From Spizellomyces punctatus DAOM BR117 (Eukaryota; Chytridiomycota; Chytridiomycetes; Spizellomycetales; Spizellomycetaceae), in assembly GCF_000182565.1 (NCBI RefSeq), contig NW_015971540.1, positions 1,674,476 to 1,738,475 on the forward strand: a DNA stretch of 64,000 nt, in the 5' to 3' direction. Both the position numbers and the translations under genes were made by a program. This document shows, piece by piece, positions 11,317 to 28,421 of the stretch. Position 1 is the first letter of the stretch. Each line of letters starts with the position of its first letter. A model generated the notes under the pieces. It was not told the DNA's origin. It searched no databases and worked only from the letters and a program-made list of their open reading frames with translations.

Positions 11317-12141
11317 TAAATGAGGTTGATCTGGGCGAACTGAACAGTTCTTGTCGGTTGAGGGAGATTGTCACGTGTGCGCAGGATTTAAAGGCTTCCA
11401 GCGAGCTCCCCTCCATCTCTACTCATCTTTATTGAAGATGTGGGACTTCTCAGGATTCCAGATCGTAGCCAGCGTGCCAGAAAGCTCCTCCTTTGCGGCT
11501 CCGTAGCAGACGGTCGGGTACGCCGCTCCAATCTCTGCAGGTTGCTCGATCTAACGTACGATTATCGTAGCTCACGATGGTGTGGGGCTTATATTGCTGA
11601 CGTAAGCGATCGAGACTGCTTGCTTGCCATTCCTACGCACCAGCCGTAGAGTGTGCGATGCCTAATCCTGTTCCATTCAAGAGATGTATAGCACATTACA
11701 ATCATTTCTTTTCTAGGCTTTGAGTGACAACCTAGAATTGGGGGCATTTCCAGTTAGCTTCCACCACTCTGCAATTCATCACCTAACAAAAGGTTCTACC
11801 GCTCCGCATTGTGGGTTCCTCCAAAGGGAAGATCATTTGCATTTCTACACATATGTCGTTGACTTACCCTAACCCCACTACGATCAAAGACGGTTTGCAA
11901 AGCCGTTAATTGGAGACATCAGTCGCGTCCGCCTCTAAAGGAGAAAAACATCGCTGCTGCTTCAGCTTTTGCTTCTTTAAATGTTTTTGTGGAGCATCCT
12001 TCAAAGGACCTCAAGTAGACCGTATTCCTCAACACCGTCCATTCCCAGCCGTTCATGTGCTCGCAAAATTGAGAGTACGAAATAAACCTTCTCAATGGCG
12101 TCCACGGTCTCTGCAATGAGAGCGAGCTCGCACGATACCGA
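11317..12141 (+). other. Coding-like blocks upstream of the unidentified gene at 12142
   Basis: A TATA-like TTTAAA lies near 11388 and the first ATG after it is at 11438 (MWDFSGFQIVASVPESS, then a stop unless spliced). Further blocks read as protein on the plus strand: SDNLELGAFPVSFHHSAIHH after a good acceptor at about 11716, and KEKNIAAASAFASLNVFVE near 11940-12000. I could not join them in phase with confidence. They may be 5' exons of the next gene or a separate, partly decayed gene. The minus strand here also has an open frame, 12116-11919. Confidence 0.25.
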
Positions 12142-12993
12142 ATGCGATGGCTCGCAGCAGCTTCCCTATGGACCTCTCTGGAAACAAGACTGCCCCTCGT
12201 CGGGGCGATGACTCAATTCCGAACAACTGGGATATCACTCATTAGCGGTGACCCGGAACCGATGGTTTATGTGATACAACCCACGTTATCCCACTCGTCC
12301 ATGGTTTTTGCCCTCAATTACGATGCGCATCAGGGACTGCAAGAATCGTTAGCAGCGGAGACAAATCAAAATATTCATTTGACGGCAAGGCCGCCGATAT
12401 CGACGCTCAAGGATCATCCGATTACGTTTGCGCTGAACATGACGCTCCTTTTGTCACAAGAAGTGTTGGTACGCTCGCGCAAACTAAGGGAAAAGGGCTG
12501 CGTATCGTCGTGTATGCCAAGAGGTACTCGTATCCTGTCTTACGGTATGGTACGCTGGTCTCGCTGCGCTAGGTCATTTGGACAAAAGGCGAATGTCCTG
12601 TATCAAATTTTAAGCCATCAACGACGACATGCAACCGTTCAAGCTGATCGCTGTCAGGCCATCTTAGCGCACATGTTACATATAATTGCCCACGGTTCTT
12701 ATTAATGCATCCGGCGCCCCGCTGTCATCGAGAAAAAAGGACTCATGAAGCTCCGAGACGACAGTTCCCGTTTGCTTTGCCTTCCCAAAATAGAAGGTCT
12801 GACGAGAACGCAGAGGAAGCATTTGAGGAAACCCAAGTCAAAGCGCTGGATCTTGACGTATTTAGAAACCAATGAATTGTATCATTTTGGACCTCTTCTT
12901 GAAGATCATTGGGGCTTATTGGCACCAGTGTGTTGCAAACAAATGGCTTTGATCGTTGCAGCATATCAGCAGTTGCTAAACAGCGTTAGATAA
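12142..12993 (+). CDS. Unidentified four-exon protein (about 223 residues or more)
   Basis: Exons 12142-12247, 12334-12523, 12573-12694 and 12740-12993 join in phase across introns of 86, 49 and 45 nt with GT..AG borders and give one continuous chain ending in AAYQQLLNSVR. Readable segments include SSGDKSKYSFDGKAADID, YVCAEHDAPFVTRSVGT, GLRIVVYAKRSFGQKANV and KSKRWILTYLETNELYHF. The third and fourth segments look like an ordered enzyme or RNA-binding fold, but I recognise no family. Exons further 5' may exist. The phase agreement over three introns argues that this is a real gene even though each single frame is short. Confidence 0.45.
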
Positions 12994-13276
12994 AGAATTG
13001 GTATCGAATGGCAGATGCACAGTAGGGTGCTTTACAGCCTCTTTGTCTAACAGCCAAGGACAAGTCCCCAAAGTCTGGCTCTCCAAAAGTAATCAGATGA
13101 AGCTCTCTTTCGTGGAGCTCAGCGACATAGCCCCGAGCCTTCCCACCCAAAGCTGCCAGTAGCACTAGAACGTGTTAAATAGAAAGCCAGTATTCAGCGA
13201 TCGAATGCCCTTTCCCAGGTATTAGGCTCAAAATGATATTCGGCCTGCATCAGAGCTCTAGTCAAAATCTAAGCCT

Positions 13277-13821
13277 TCAAGCAGCAATCAAGCGTCGAAG
13301 GGTCTCCAGTACATCGCCTTTGCTCTCCCTCAATGCTCGTTCTGCCGTGCCCTTTCCAATTTGGAATTCATTCATCTTGCGTGCGGTCAGCGACGAGTGC
13401 AAGGCAAACCAATTTTGCATTACATTAATACTTACAATCAGCTCAACATCCTCTTTTGTCAATACGACTTTGGCCAGTTCTTTGTCCCTTGCTGATTTCT
13501 GTGCCTTTTGTTTTTTACTCACATCTGTCAAAAAGGTCATTGCCTTAAGAAAGCCAAGAGCATGAGACGAATCCAAATTACCAGTGAAGCTTGCGGCTTT
13601 CTACTTACCTTTCCTATCTTGCCTTCATCCACCTTGTCTCCTACTCTTTCGTCAAAGTATCCGGACACATTTTGCATATCTTTAGTCGCCTGGCCCTTGA
13701 AGCCTTTTTGCTGTGCCTCTTGATCTTCCCCTTCCTCCACCTGCTGGGAATCCTTTTGAGCAGCTACAGGCGCAGCAGATGCGGCACTTGCTTGGGCTGC
13801 TGCTGCTGGTTTCTTGGGCAT
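13277..13821 (-). CDS. HYPK: HYPK-like N-terminal acetyltransferase A regulator
   Basis: Small ribosome-associated partner of the NatA complex (Naa10/Naa15), with a NAC/UBA-like C-terminal domain; cytosol. Exons 13821-13609, 13543-13436 and 13375-13277, 139 residues, near the usual length of about 130. The N-terminus is Ala/Gln/acidic and disordered; the diagnostic core is AMTFLTDVSKKQKAQ, then KELAKVVLTKEDVELIM, then AERALRESKGDVLETLRRLI, the HYPK-type UBA helix order. Both introns (13544-13608, 13376-13435) start gtaagt. Its 5' end faces GCN2 across about 185 bp, so the two probably share a bidirectional promoter. Confidence 0.85.
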
Positions 13822-13993
13822 GGTGAAATATGCGAAATTGTGTGGATCGGAGACAGATCTCCAAAGACTGACTTTTGAGGGGATGACTCATCACAGAGGC
13901 TTAGCCTCCTGTCCGCCGTCGTTTAGACTTCCGACGAAGCGCTTTCTTGCCTTGTAGATCCTGCGGGATCTAACTTAGTTTCCGTCAATTTCA

Positions 13994-14007
13994 ATGTCAC
14001 CGACCCC

Positions 14008-14011
<4 letters not shown>
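13994..14011 (+). promoter_or_regulatory. Micro-uORF overlapping the GCN2 start codon
   Basis: ATG at 13994 reads five codons (MSPTP) and stops at TGA 14009-14011. The stop overlaps the GCN2 ATG (14008-14010) as ATGA. A ribosome that uses the upstream start therefore ends exactly on the main start and could reinitiate only by a one-base shift. The sequence is certain; regulation is inference. Confidence 0.5.
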
Positions 14012-20395
<6,384 letters not shown>

Positions 20396-20538
20396 GCTAC
20401 GACGCGACCTTGACACGAAAGTTCACCAGAACAAGAGGGGCATGGTTACCTATAATCCTCTCATGTACCATAATGTTTATAGTTCCCATCACCACCATGC
20501 TTAATCTTTGTTTATTGAATAATATACAGATATTACAA

Positions 20539-21387
20539 TTATTCCGACTCTTCATCGTCCTCGTCGTCGTACGCATACTCCATATCTTCATCTTCAAAAG
20601 CTTTTTGCACGTGAGTGCTCACTCGTATACTGCTCGTCTGGACTGATGCTTGAGGTCTTCCACTCCCATTCACCACATTTTTGCTCTGCGGTTCACTAAT
20701 TATCATCTCCTCTCGTTGTTTTCTGAGTGCTGCGAGACGTGATACAAAGGTCTCTTGTTCCATCCGTCGCTCCTCGTCCCTCCCCATATCTTCTTCTTCT
20801 TCCTCCACCTCTGCTACCTGATCAGCAGCTATCACATCTTGCTCAATCTCCTTTTTGAAGAGATCATATTCTTTGGCTAATTGGTCTTCTCTTCGCTTAG
20901 CTGCTTCTCGTGCGGCCTGTGCTGGGTTAGTATCAAAAAAGTCGGATGGAAGTGTAGACGGCGGTGCTTGAAGAGATGATTCGGCGGAAGTGGAAAGTGA
21001 TGGCTCATTGGAGGTGCGTGGAGGAGAAGACGTTGGTGCTGCTGGTGTATTGTCAAAGAAGTCTGCCGGAAGTGCATCGTTTGCGGATTCTAGAGCTTCC
21101 GATGGTTCGGTTTCCTTTCTTCTTCGCTTTCGCGACTGCGCGGCTTCTGTTTCCTTGGATTCATCCTGCGAGTCGCTCCCATATCCACCCAGACTGGCAA
21201 CGGCGACGACCGCTTTGTCTGGCTTCGCTGCGGGAGATTTGGGTGAAGGTTCCTTTGCCGACTTGACTGTAGATCGGCTTGCAACAGTGGCGGCTTTCCG
21301 TGTTTGCTTGCGAAGAGAGGATGGGGTGGTCGATGGCGACGAGCGAGCAGCCCGCGCTTGCTTCAGCAGGCGGCGTACGTCGGACAT
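20539..21387 (-). CDS. ZNF830/CCDC16-like nuclear protein lacking its zinc finger
   Basis: Single exon, 282 residues. The N-terminus MSDVRRLLKQARAAR and the later repeats LPADFFD and LPSDFFD are the signature blocks of the ZNF830 family, a spliceosome-associated nuclear protein. A coiled-coil, acidic C-terminal half (QLAKEYDLFKKEIEQD; EEEEEDMGRDEERRMEQE) and an acidic tail ending DDEDDEESE also match. What is missing is the C2H2 finger that normally follows the first 20 residues: here a Ser/Thr/Lys-rich stretch takes its place and no Cys pair occurs. A basic patch SRKRRRKE is a likely nuclear signal. It is convergent with GCN2, the stops 144 bp apart. Confidence 0.7.
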   Translation of the reverse strand: MSDVRRLLKQARAARSSPSTTPSSLRKQTRKAATVASRSTVKSAKEPSPKSPAAKPDKAVVAVASLGGYGSDSQDESKETEAAQSRKRRRKETEPSEALESANDALPADFFDNTPAAPTSSPPRTSNEPSLSTSAESSLQAPPSTLPSDFFDTNPAQAAREAAKRREDQLAKEYDLFKKEIEQDVIAADQVAEVEEEEEDMGRDEERRMEQETFVSRLAALRKQREEMIISEPQSKNVVNGSGRPQASVQTSSIRVSTHVQKAFEDEDMEYAYDDEDDEESE

Positions 21388-21658
21388 GGTTGGTAGTAAA
21401 TTGGAATCGTCTGTGGATGGCCAATGCGTTCAACAGGATAGCAGACTAGTTCCATCGGTTGCAATCGGATTTTTGGAACCAACAATCCAACTCGTTGATT
21501 CTTCAACAATACAAGTTGCAAAAGATCACACTCGCTCGCAGATTTCTGCCTCCAAGGGGAGGACTATATGAGATTTATGAGGAGCGCACAGCACACAAAT
21601 AATAAATTCTACAATTAATTAAATACTAGTATGCAAAAATAGCAACACGTTCGCAGTG
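21388..21658. other. Intergenic region
   Basis: Between the start of the ZNF830-like gene and the stop of the permease gene, both minus strand. Nothing supported; presumably promoter of the former and 3' end of the latter. Confidence 0.4.
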
Positions 21659-23574
21659 TTAGACGACAGGCAAGGTCTCGTCGCTCGGCACCTTGATTTC
21701 AAGTGCCCGTTGAGCTTCAGCGAATTCGGCTTTTGCGATGGAGTCCATGTCAATGTCCGCAGTAGGGCCTAAAAACATGTAAAGTTTATATTTCAGTGAG
21801 TAGATCGCAGCCAAAGAGAACGTCCATACACACCTTTGAACCATCGTCGTGCATCGAGCGCCCACCACCCACCGGCAAATAACAGCATAAAGCCAACTGC
21901 CACTGGGGTGTAGTTTAGCTCACTTGCTTTGACGGGCCACGCCTGTTTAGATAGAGTGAGTCAAAATACTGATCTTTACAATGAGCTCCACGTATACTAA
22001 TGATATGTACCTGCGGCAAATTGAACAGGACAAACGCAAGAGCTGTCCACGCACATCCGAGTCCACCCAAAAGATACGACCAGCGTCCCAAGTTGAATTC
22101 GGATTGTACAAAATTCTTCCGGCCAACGGTGATGCGTAGAAAGACCGGAATCGCGTACGATACAGTAAATCCAATAATGGAGATACCAGATACAGCCGAA
22201 AGAGCCGATAGGGAAAACATGGATGGGATGGCGAGGATGCAGACTAGAAGTGCTGACAGCCACACAAGACGGATTGGCATTCCAGATCTTTCATCGAGCC
22301 CAACCCAAAACTTTGAATAAGGAAGACCGCCATCGCGGGCAAAGGCATAGAACATACGGGAGTTGGCCGCAAGAGTACCGATACCGCAACACCACCCAGC
22401 AGACACAACAATAGAAAGGAGGAAAAGACCTCCATTGGTTCCCGCAGATTGTGTAAATACATACGCGGCAGCATTTCCAGACGCGATAGCAGCCTCAATG
22501 TCATCAACGTTAAAGTTAAGACCCAGAATCAAAGCCCAACCCATGACGACGGCCGCGATGATGGTGTACACAATGCCACGAGGTCCGTTGATGTAAGAAT
22601 CTTGGGTTTCTTCGGACATGTGTGCAGACGAGTCATATCCGAGCATAGACCATTGAGATGGCAGCAAACCAAGCAGGAAAACCAGAAAGCTGCTGTACCC
22701 AGCAGCGGTGTAGCCACTGCCATCATGAAATTCAGTGAAGACAAACTTTGCAGAGTTCTAATGTTCCTTGCAGTCAGTATGTGCCAAACTGCGACAGTAA
22801 TGAATAAAAAAAACCTTACCCTGTGTGAACTGGTAGCGAAAAGGACGATCACAATGACAATGGTTCCGAGAATGTGAACCCAGACACTAAAGATGCTAGT
22901 CGCTTTCAAGCCAATCCCTCCCATCGTATTGACCAAGGCCCCAGTAATAACAAGGGCCAAGAAGATGCCATATGTCTTGTATTCGTTAATTTCAGTGCCA
23001 GGGTTGGCAATGGTGATCATCGCACCCAAAAGCTGTGCTGCTGAAAGCACAGATCCAGAGGCACCTGCGACCTGACCTAGAGAGTTGAACCACGCTTCGA
23101 ACCAGGAGAAGACTGGACCGTATTTACGACCACCAAGCTTTGCGGTCCAGTAGTAGAGGCCACCAGCAGTGGGATAAGCTGCACACAAGTGAACAGAGTC
23201 AAAAGTAGTCCATCTTTCCCAACCAATTTCGGATACTCACTTGAGCAGATCTCAGCCATGCAAAGACCAATACACATGACAAATGAGGCCACAAGGAGCC
23301 AACCCCACGTAAGGGCGACCGGTCCACCCAATGTCAGAGCAAAGGAGTAGAGAGGAATGACACCGATCAAGACAGACGCATTTGTCAAGACGAAACCAAA
23401 GTTTTGAAAGGCAGAGAACTGGCGCTTCAGGTTCTGCTGGTATCCCAGCTGATGGACGACGAGTCAAAGGATTTCAGCAATGAGCAGGCTGTTTGTGTTT
23501 TTCACCCTGGAGCTCACCTTGGCCAAACGGATCTCATCCTCGGTCGCGGGTTGGTGAACAGTCTTTGACGCCAT
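21659..23574 (-). CDS. APC-family amino-acid/GABA permease
   Basis: Proton-coupled amino acid or GABA importer of the fungal APC superfamily (Uga4/Bat1-like group), with twelve predicted membrane segments. Exons 23574-23518, 23448-23241, 23178-22820, 22757-22011, 21942-21834, 21768-21659 (529 residues). Family features: LAKLGYQQNLKRQFS before TM1, FGFVLTNASVLIGV with the helix-breaking segment, AEICSTYPTAGGLYYW after TM2-3, GYDSSAHMSEET near TM7-8, and ARDGGLPYSKFW. The phase of every intron agrees. Substrate cannot be told from sequence. It is divergent from RPA1 across about 465 bp. Confidence 0.93.
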
Positions 23575-24039
23575 GGCACTCACTTCCTTGCCGTCCTCGG
23601 TGTGAGATGGGCTTGCGTCGATGGGATCGTCGTTCGTCCGTCGCCGCCGTGGTCGTCCTTTTAACCTTTTTTTGTCAACGGCGGTCGAGCGGAGCGATTT
23701 TTTAAACTCAAAAAATTCTTTTTTCTAAAATCCTCTTTTGGTTAAATTGCCATCTAACCTTTTATAGCAATATGGACGGGCAGTACGTAATCAACGATAA
23801 TCTGACGCTTGTCCGACCGTTCCAGAAATATGGTTCACAGACAAGCCCGCGGCTCAGAGCGATTGAAGCGATTCCCGGAAAGTGGCTTATTCCGCCAGCC
23901 ACCTGACATCATGTGAGAGTTCATAAATACAAAAAGGGTTTAATGAGACTTGTCCATGTCCGGAAGCTTGCCCACCGCCCAAAAGCTCCTTCCGTTCGCC
24001 CCATCCAGCCCCATTTTTCTCGATCGATTTCCCGCAAAC
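23575..24039. promoter_or_regulatory. Shared upstream region of permease and RPA1
   Basis: About 465 bp between divergent starts. A TATA-like CATAAATA lies at 23922, 118 bp before the RPA1 ATG at 24040. An in-frame ATG at 23956 also exists but would add an atypical N-terminus. Confidence 0.4.
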
Positions 24040-26938
24040 ATGACCTTGCGACTCACAAAGGGAGCCCTTCTCTCGGTCTCTCAGGCACCGCCAAACGTTG
24101 AAGGACCGAATGCTGTTCTTCAAGTGCTGCAAATTAAAAAGACAAACTTGGATAAATACAGGTTGGTTCAGCACGAACGAGAGATTCAGGGTGCTTCCGA
24201 ATTTGTTGACCATTCCCCGCTCCCTTTTTTACATGTTACAGATTATTGCTTTCAGATGGAGATCATTACATGACGGGTAACCCACTATTTGACACCCCTT
24301 GTATTGTCCAGCTCGGCGCATGAGCTGACGCAAATGACTGTAGCCATGCTTAACACGCAATTCAACGACAAGGTGACTTCGGGTGAGATGAGAAAGGGTG
24401 CTATAGTCCGTCTCACACGGTACCTCTGCAATGATGTAGCCAACAACCGCAGGTCAATATTGCTTTCGCTGAAAGAGTTTACGATTAAATGTCTCTGACA
24501 TTGTTCCTTTTACCATGTAGAATTCTTATCATCTTGGGTGTTGACGTTTTAACGCCACATCAGGACAACATTCCTAGGCAAGGCAATCCCGCAGGTCTCG
24601 GAATGGGTGAAAATTCAAATGTCGCTCTGCAGCAAGAGCAAGATCAAGATCAGCAAGCACAATCCCGGAACTACGGAGCGCCGGTGGCCACCGTACAGGG
24701 TACCACAGGTTATGGCGGCAACAACACAGGGTACGGTGGTGGAAATTACGATGGTGGATATCGCCAACAACAACCACCACCACAGCAGCAGCAGCGGCAA
24801 GGAGGGTTCGGCTCGAACCCTCAAGGCAAATTTGGTGGGGGTGGGACAAACATGCCTCCCAAGACTGTCGGTGATACACCAGCGGCGATCTTTCCTATTA
24901 GTAGTCTGAGTCCGTACCAGAACAAGTACGTTGCATTACTGTTTCTGGATGTGATCAGGCACCAATATCCTTGTAAACGTCTAAACTCTTGCGTCAATAG
25001 GTGGACTATAAAGGCACGAGTGGTAGGAAAATCTGACGTGAAGCACTGGGACAATCAGAGAGGTCAAGGGAAACTGTTTAGTTGCACTTTTGTGGATGAA
25101 AGTGTAAGAATCTACATGACATGGGTTTTGGAAATTGAGACGATTGGGCTCATGTGATGGAATAGGGAGAGATTCGGGCAACCGGTTTCAACGATGCAGT
25201 GGACGCATGGTATGACGTTTTAGAGGACGGGAAGGTAAGATATTTTGCGGTAAGACTATAAAGAGAACCTCCGGCAATTCTTGACATTGGCGAATGTAGG
25301 TTTATTATGTCTCGAAAGCTCCGATCAAACCTGCAAAGAAACAATTTTCGAACGTTAAAAACGAATATGAAATGCAAATCGAGCCTGGAACCACCATTAC
25401 ACCGGTAAGCTTAGTTAAGATGTCTCTGGTACTTCCAAGATTTGACCGAGATGCGTGAATGGTCAAAGTGTTTGGATGCATCAGGTTTGCCGGAAATGCG
25501 CTACAGTTTTGTCGAGCTCTCTAAACTGTATGAAGTCCAAAACGGATCAATCATTGGTTAGTACGCGACGCTCAATTCCGGTATTGGCTGAAGATGTTTA
25601 ATTATCTCCTTACAGACGTAATTGGTATCGTCCGAGACGTTGGTGATTTGGGAGAGCTAGTGTCCAAAACAACTCAGAGACCTGTAGGTGGCCAAGTAGC
25701 TGATATAACTATGATCCGCACAGCCATTTTGATATTCCATGTGCATCGCATGACTCGTTTTAGTTCAAGAAACGGGATCTTACCATTGCAGATGCCACCC
25801 TTTTTGAAGTGCGGATGACGCTTTTCGGTCGACATGCGGAGACGTTTGATGGTAGAGATTGTCCCGTCCTTGCTGTCAAAGGAGTCAAGGTTGGGGATTT
25901 TGGAGGTGCTTATCCAGAATCCATTGGCCATCTTGATTAGATCATCTAAGTCATGTCTTACGTGCAGGTCGGTCGCTTACAGCATTGAGCTCTTCGATGC
26001 TGAGTGTCAATCCCGATATATCGGAAGCTCACCATTTGCGAGGATGGTACGATACTGAGGGTAAAACTCAGCAGTATCAAACGTACAGCACGGCTGGTGG
26101 CACGGGGGTAGGCACCGGCACAGGCGGCAAAAGAGAGCCTTTCAAATGCATCGCACAGATAAAGGATGAGAACTTGGGCATGGGCGAGAAAGTAAGTATT
26201 GGCAACGGGTGTATTATCATACAGTCGGATGTCTAACTTTGGCATCTATTGCAAGCCGGACTACTTCAGGGTTCGTGCCCTGGTCACGTTTTTCAAAGAC
26301 CAGAATTTATGGTATCCTGCTTGTCCGTCCGAGAACTGTAATAAGAAAGTGACAGACGTCAGCACTGGTTGGCGTTGCGAAAAATGCGACAAACTATACC
26401 CTAACCCTTCATACCGGTAGGTTCATCTCTTTACAATATCTTAGCCCTGGAGAAAGGCGTAACATAAATTGTGGATATAGGTACATTTTGTCACTCAGCA
26501 TCAGCGATCACACAGGTGGAATGTGGCTTCAAGCATTCAACGAAACCGCTCAGTCCTTGTTGGGCAAGTCAGCTGATGAGTTGGTTCAACTCAAGGTGAG
26601 CTAGTCTGCAGATGTATCACATTTTTGATCATTTCTCAATCTTGGTGTCAACAGGATATGGACCCTGCTGCGTTTGCTGCGGTCCTGGCGGCCCCCAACT
26701 TTAGAATTTATGACTTTAAAGTACGAGCCAAGGCGGAAACATATCAGGTATATCAGCTATGCAATGCTCATATTTTATGTAATTGCTCAATGTCTTTTGT
26801 TTGCGGCCCCAGGATGAAGCAAAGGTGCGGAGCACGATCATGGGGTATACACCCATCAACTATGCATCGGCCTCACATGAGTTGAGCTCCATGATTGAGC
26901 AGTACGGGTCGATGGGAGTCAAGGAGGAGTTAATGTAA
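24040..26938 (+). CDS. RPA1: Replication protein A large subunit
   Basis: Single-stranded-DNA-binding subunit of the RPA heterotrimer in replication, repair and recombination; nucleus. The chain begins [15 protein letters not shown] and shows the N-terminal OB fold with [14 protein letters not shown], a long Gln/Gly-rich linker ([17 protein letters not shown], 24710-24830) and three DNA-binding OB folds: [32 protein letters not shown], and DBD-C with a zinc ribbon C-x4-C...C-x2-C (PACPSENC ... RCEKCDK) near 26320-26390. The end is [16 protein letters not shown]. About twelve introns, all short; exon limits were placed by motif continuity. Start chosen at 24040 because the family begins at this point. 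Confidence 0.95.
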
Positions 26939-27296
26939 TTAGCAACATCATTTAAATAAGTGTATTTTCTTTTGCAAGCGTAGAACGGGAATGTGGTTAA
27001 GGATGTTTCATGTCGTGAGCTGTATGTATGAAATATGGCAACGACAACGATATTGAACTCATTTATCCCAATTCGTTGATGAACACGTGACACCACAATT
27101 CTCCACCAGAAGCTGGACGTTGGATGAGCAGAAGTTAATTTTGGCAATTGAAAGGATTTCAGTTCATTTCCCATCTGCAATCACACTGCAGTTTTTCGTT
27201 TAGCTCTGATAGGTCTTTACCCAACACATTTTTCTATCCACCCGAGATACAAGGCCCGCTCCTGTCACAAGAATCCATTTGACGATTGCAAGCGCT

Positions 27297-28421
27297 ATGG
27301 TGAAGCTGAATTATGATGTTTTGGTGACTGCACCGTCGTACTTGAACGCTGTGAAGGACAGGGAGCTGGATTTGAGAGGTACGTGGGCCAAGCAGTGGCA
27401 GTAATATTGACTTATATTCTGGGAGGAGGAGGCAGTAAGAGTGCATGAGAAGGCTGCTGAAGAGACGTTGACGATGTCTACGCTATGTATTCGAGATCGC
27501 TAATGATCTGCCGCACCTTTTTCAAAATGTGCACACACTGACGTTCATCTTTTTCCATACACACTCATGGACGAACATTGCAGGGTTAAAAATACCGCAA
27601 GTGGAGAATTTGGCGATCACAAAGGTAAACCCTAACTGACTAGCACGCCATACAATAATGCCAAGTATCTCATTCTTGGTTTCCAATTATTGCAACCCTC
27701 GCTTAGGATTCACATGATGTCGTTGACCTGACTGATAACGATCTAAGACGATTGGACGGCTTCCCTCTGATGAAACGACTGAAGGCTCTAATGGTTAGCA
27801 ACAACCGAATCACACGAATCGATCTCGATCTCGCCAAGCAGCTACCAAACCTGAATACTTTGATTCTGAATAACAACCATATTGAAGAGCTTGGGGACTT
27901 GGACCCGTTGGGAAATTTTGAACATTTAGAGTGTCTCAGTTTGATGGACAATCCGGTGGCGACCAAGAAGTACTATCGGTCATATGTGATCCATAGATGT
28001 CCAAAAGTTAGGATATTGGATTTCCGGAAGATTAGGGAAAAAGTACGAAAGAGAAAAAGATGGTTCTGCTCATTTTTGGCAAACAAGGTTACTCAATTCG
28101 TGTAATAAACTTGCGTAGGAACGACGGGACGCGGCCCAGCTATTTTCCGGCGCAGAAGGAACCAAATTGGCAGCGACTCTCTCCGCCAAAGGTCGAGCCA
28201 AGACGTTCGAACCAGGGGAAGTACTAAAGAAGGCTGCTAGGCCATATCAAGGTCCTTCCCCGGAGGAGGCGGCCAAGATCCGAGAAGCGATCAAGAATGC
28301 AAAAACATTGGATGAGGTTACCCGGTTGGAGAAGCTTCTGCAGGCTGGACAGGTACCGGACGGGAGTGCACAAAGGCCCCCAAGAAACCTGGATATGATG
28401 GAGACAGAAGAGGATGAGTGA
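27297..28421 (+). CDS. SNRPA1: U2 small nuclear ribonucleoprotein A'
   Basis: Leucine-rich-repeat component of the U2 snRNP that binds U2 stem-loop IV together with U2B''. Exons 27297-27378, 27584-27624, 27707-28042 and 28119-28421 (253 residues, normal length). LRR pattern is clear: DLTDNDLRRLDGFPLM, LMVSNNRITRIDLDLAKQ, LILNNNHIEELGDLDPL, then the LRR cap HLECLSLMDNPVATKKYYR and VIHRCPKVRILDFRKI. The C-terminus is basic then acidic (ending METEEDE). Introns keep frame; intron 1 is the longest at 205 nt. Confidence 0.95.

Noticed and set aside
11438-11720. Frame starting MWDFSGFQ that continues through TAG and TAA codons, suggesting stop reassignment
   Set aside because: All well-identified genes in the window use TAA, TAG and TGA as normal stops; splicing or decay explains this better.
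20397-20646. Frames on both strands between GCN2 and the ZNF830-like gene
   Set aside because: Hydrophobic plus-strand frame is the reverse image of the acidic tail of the minus-strand gene; a shadow.
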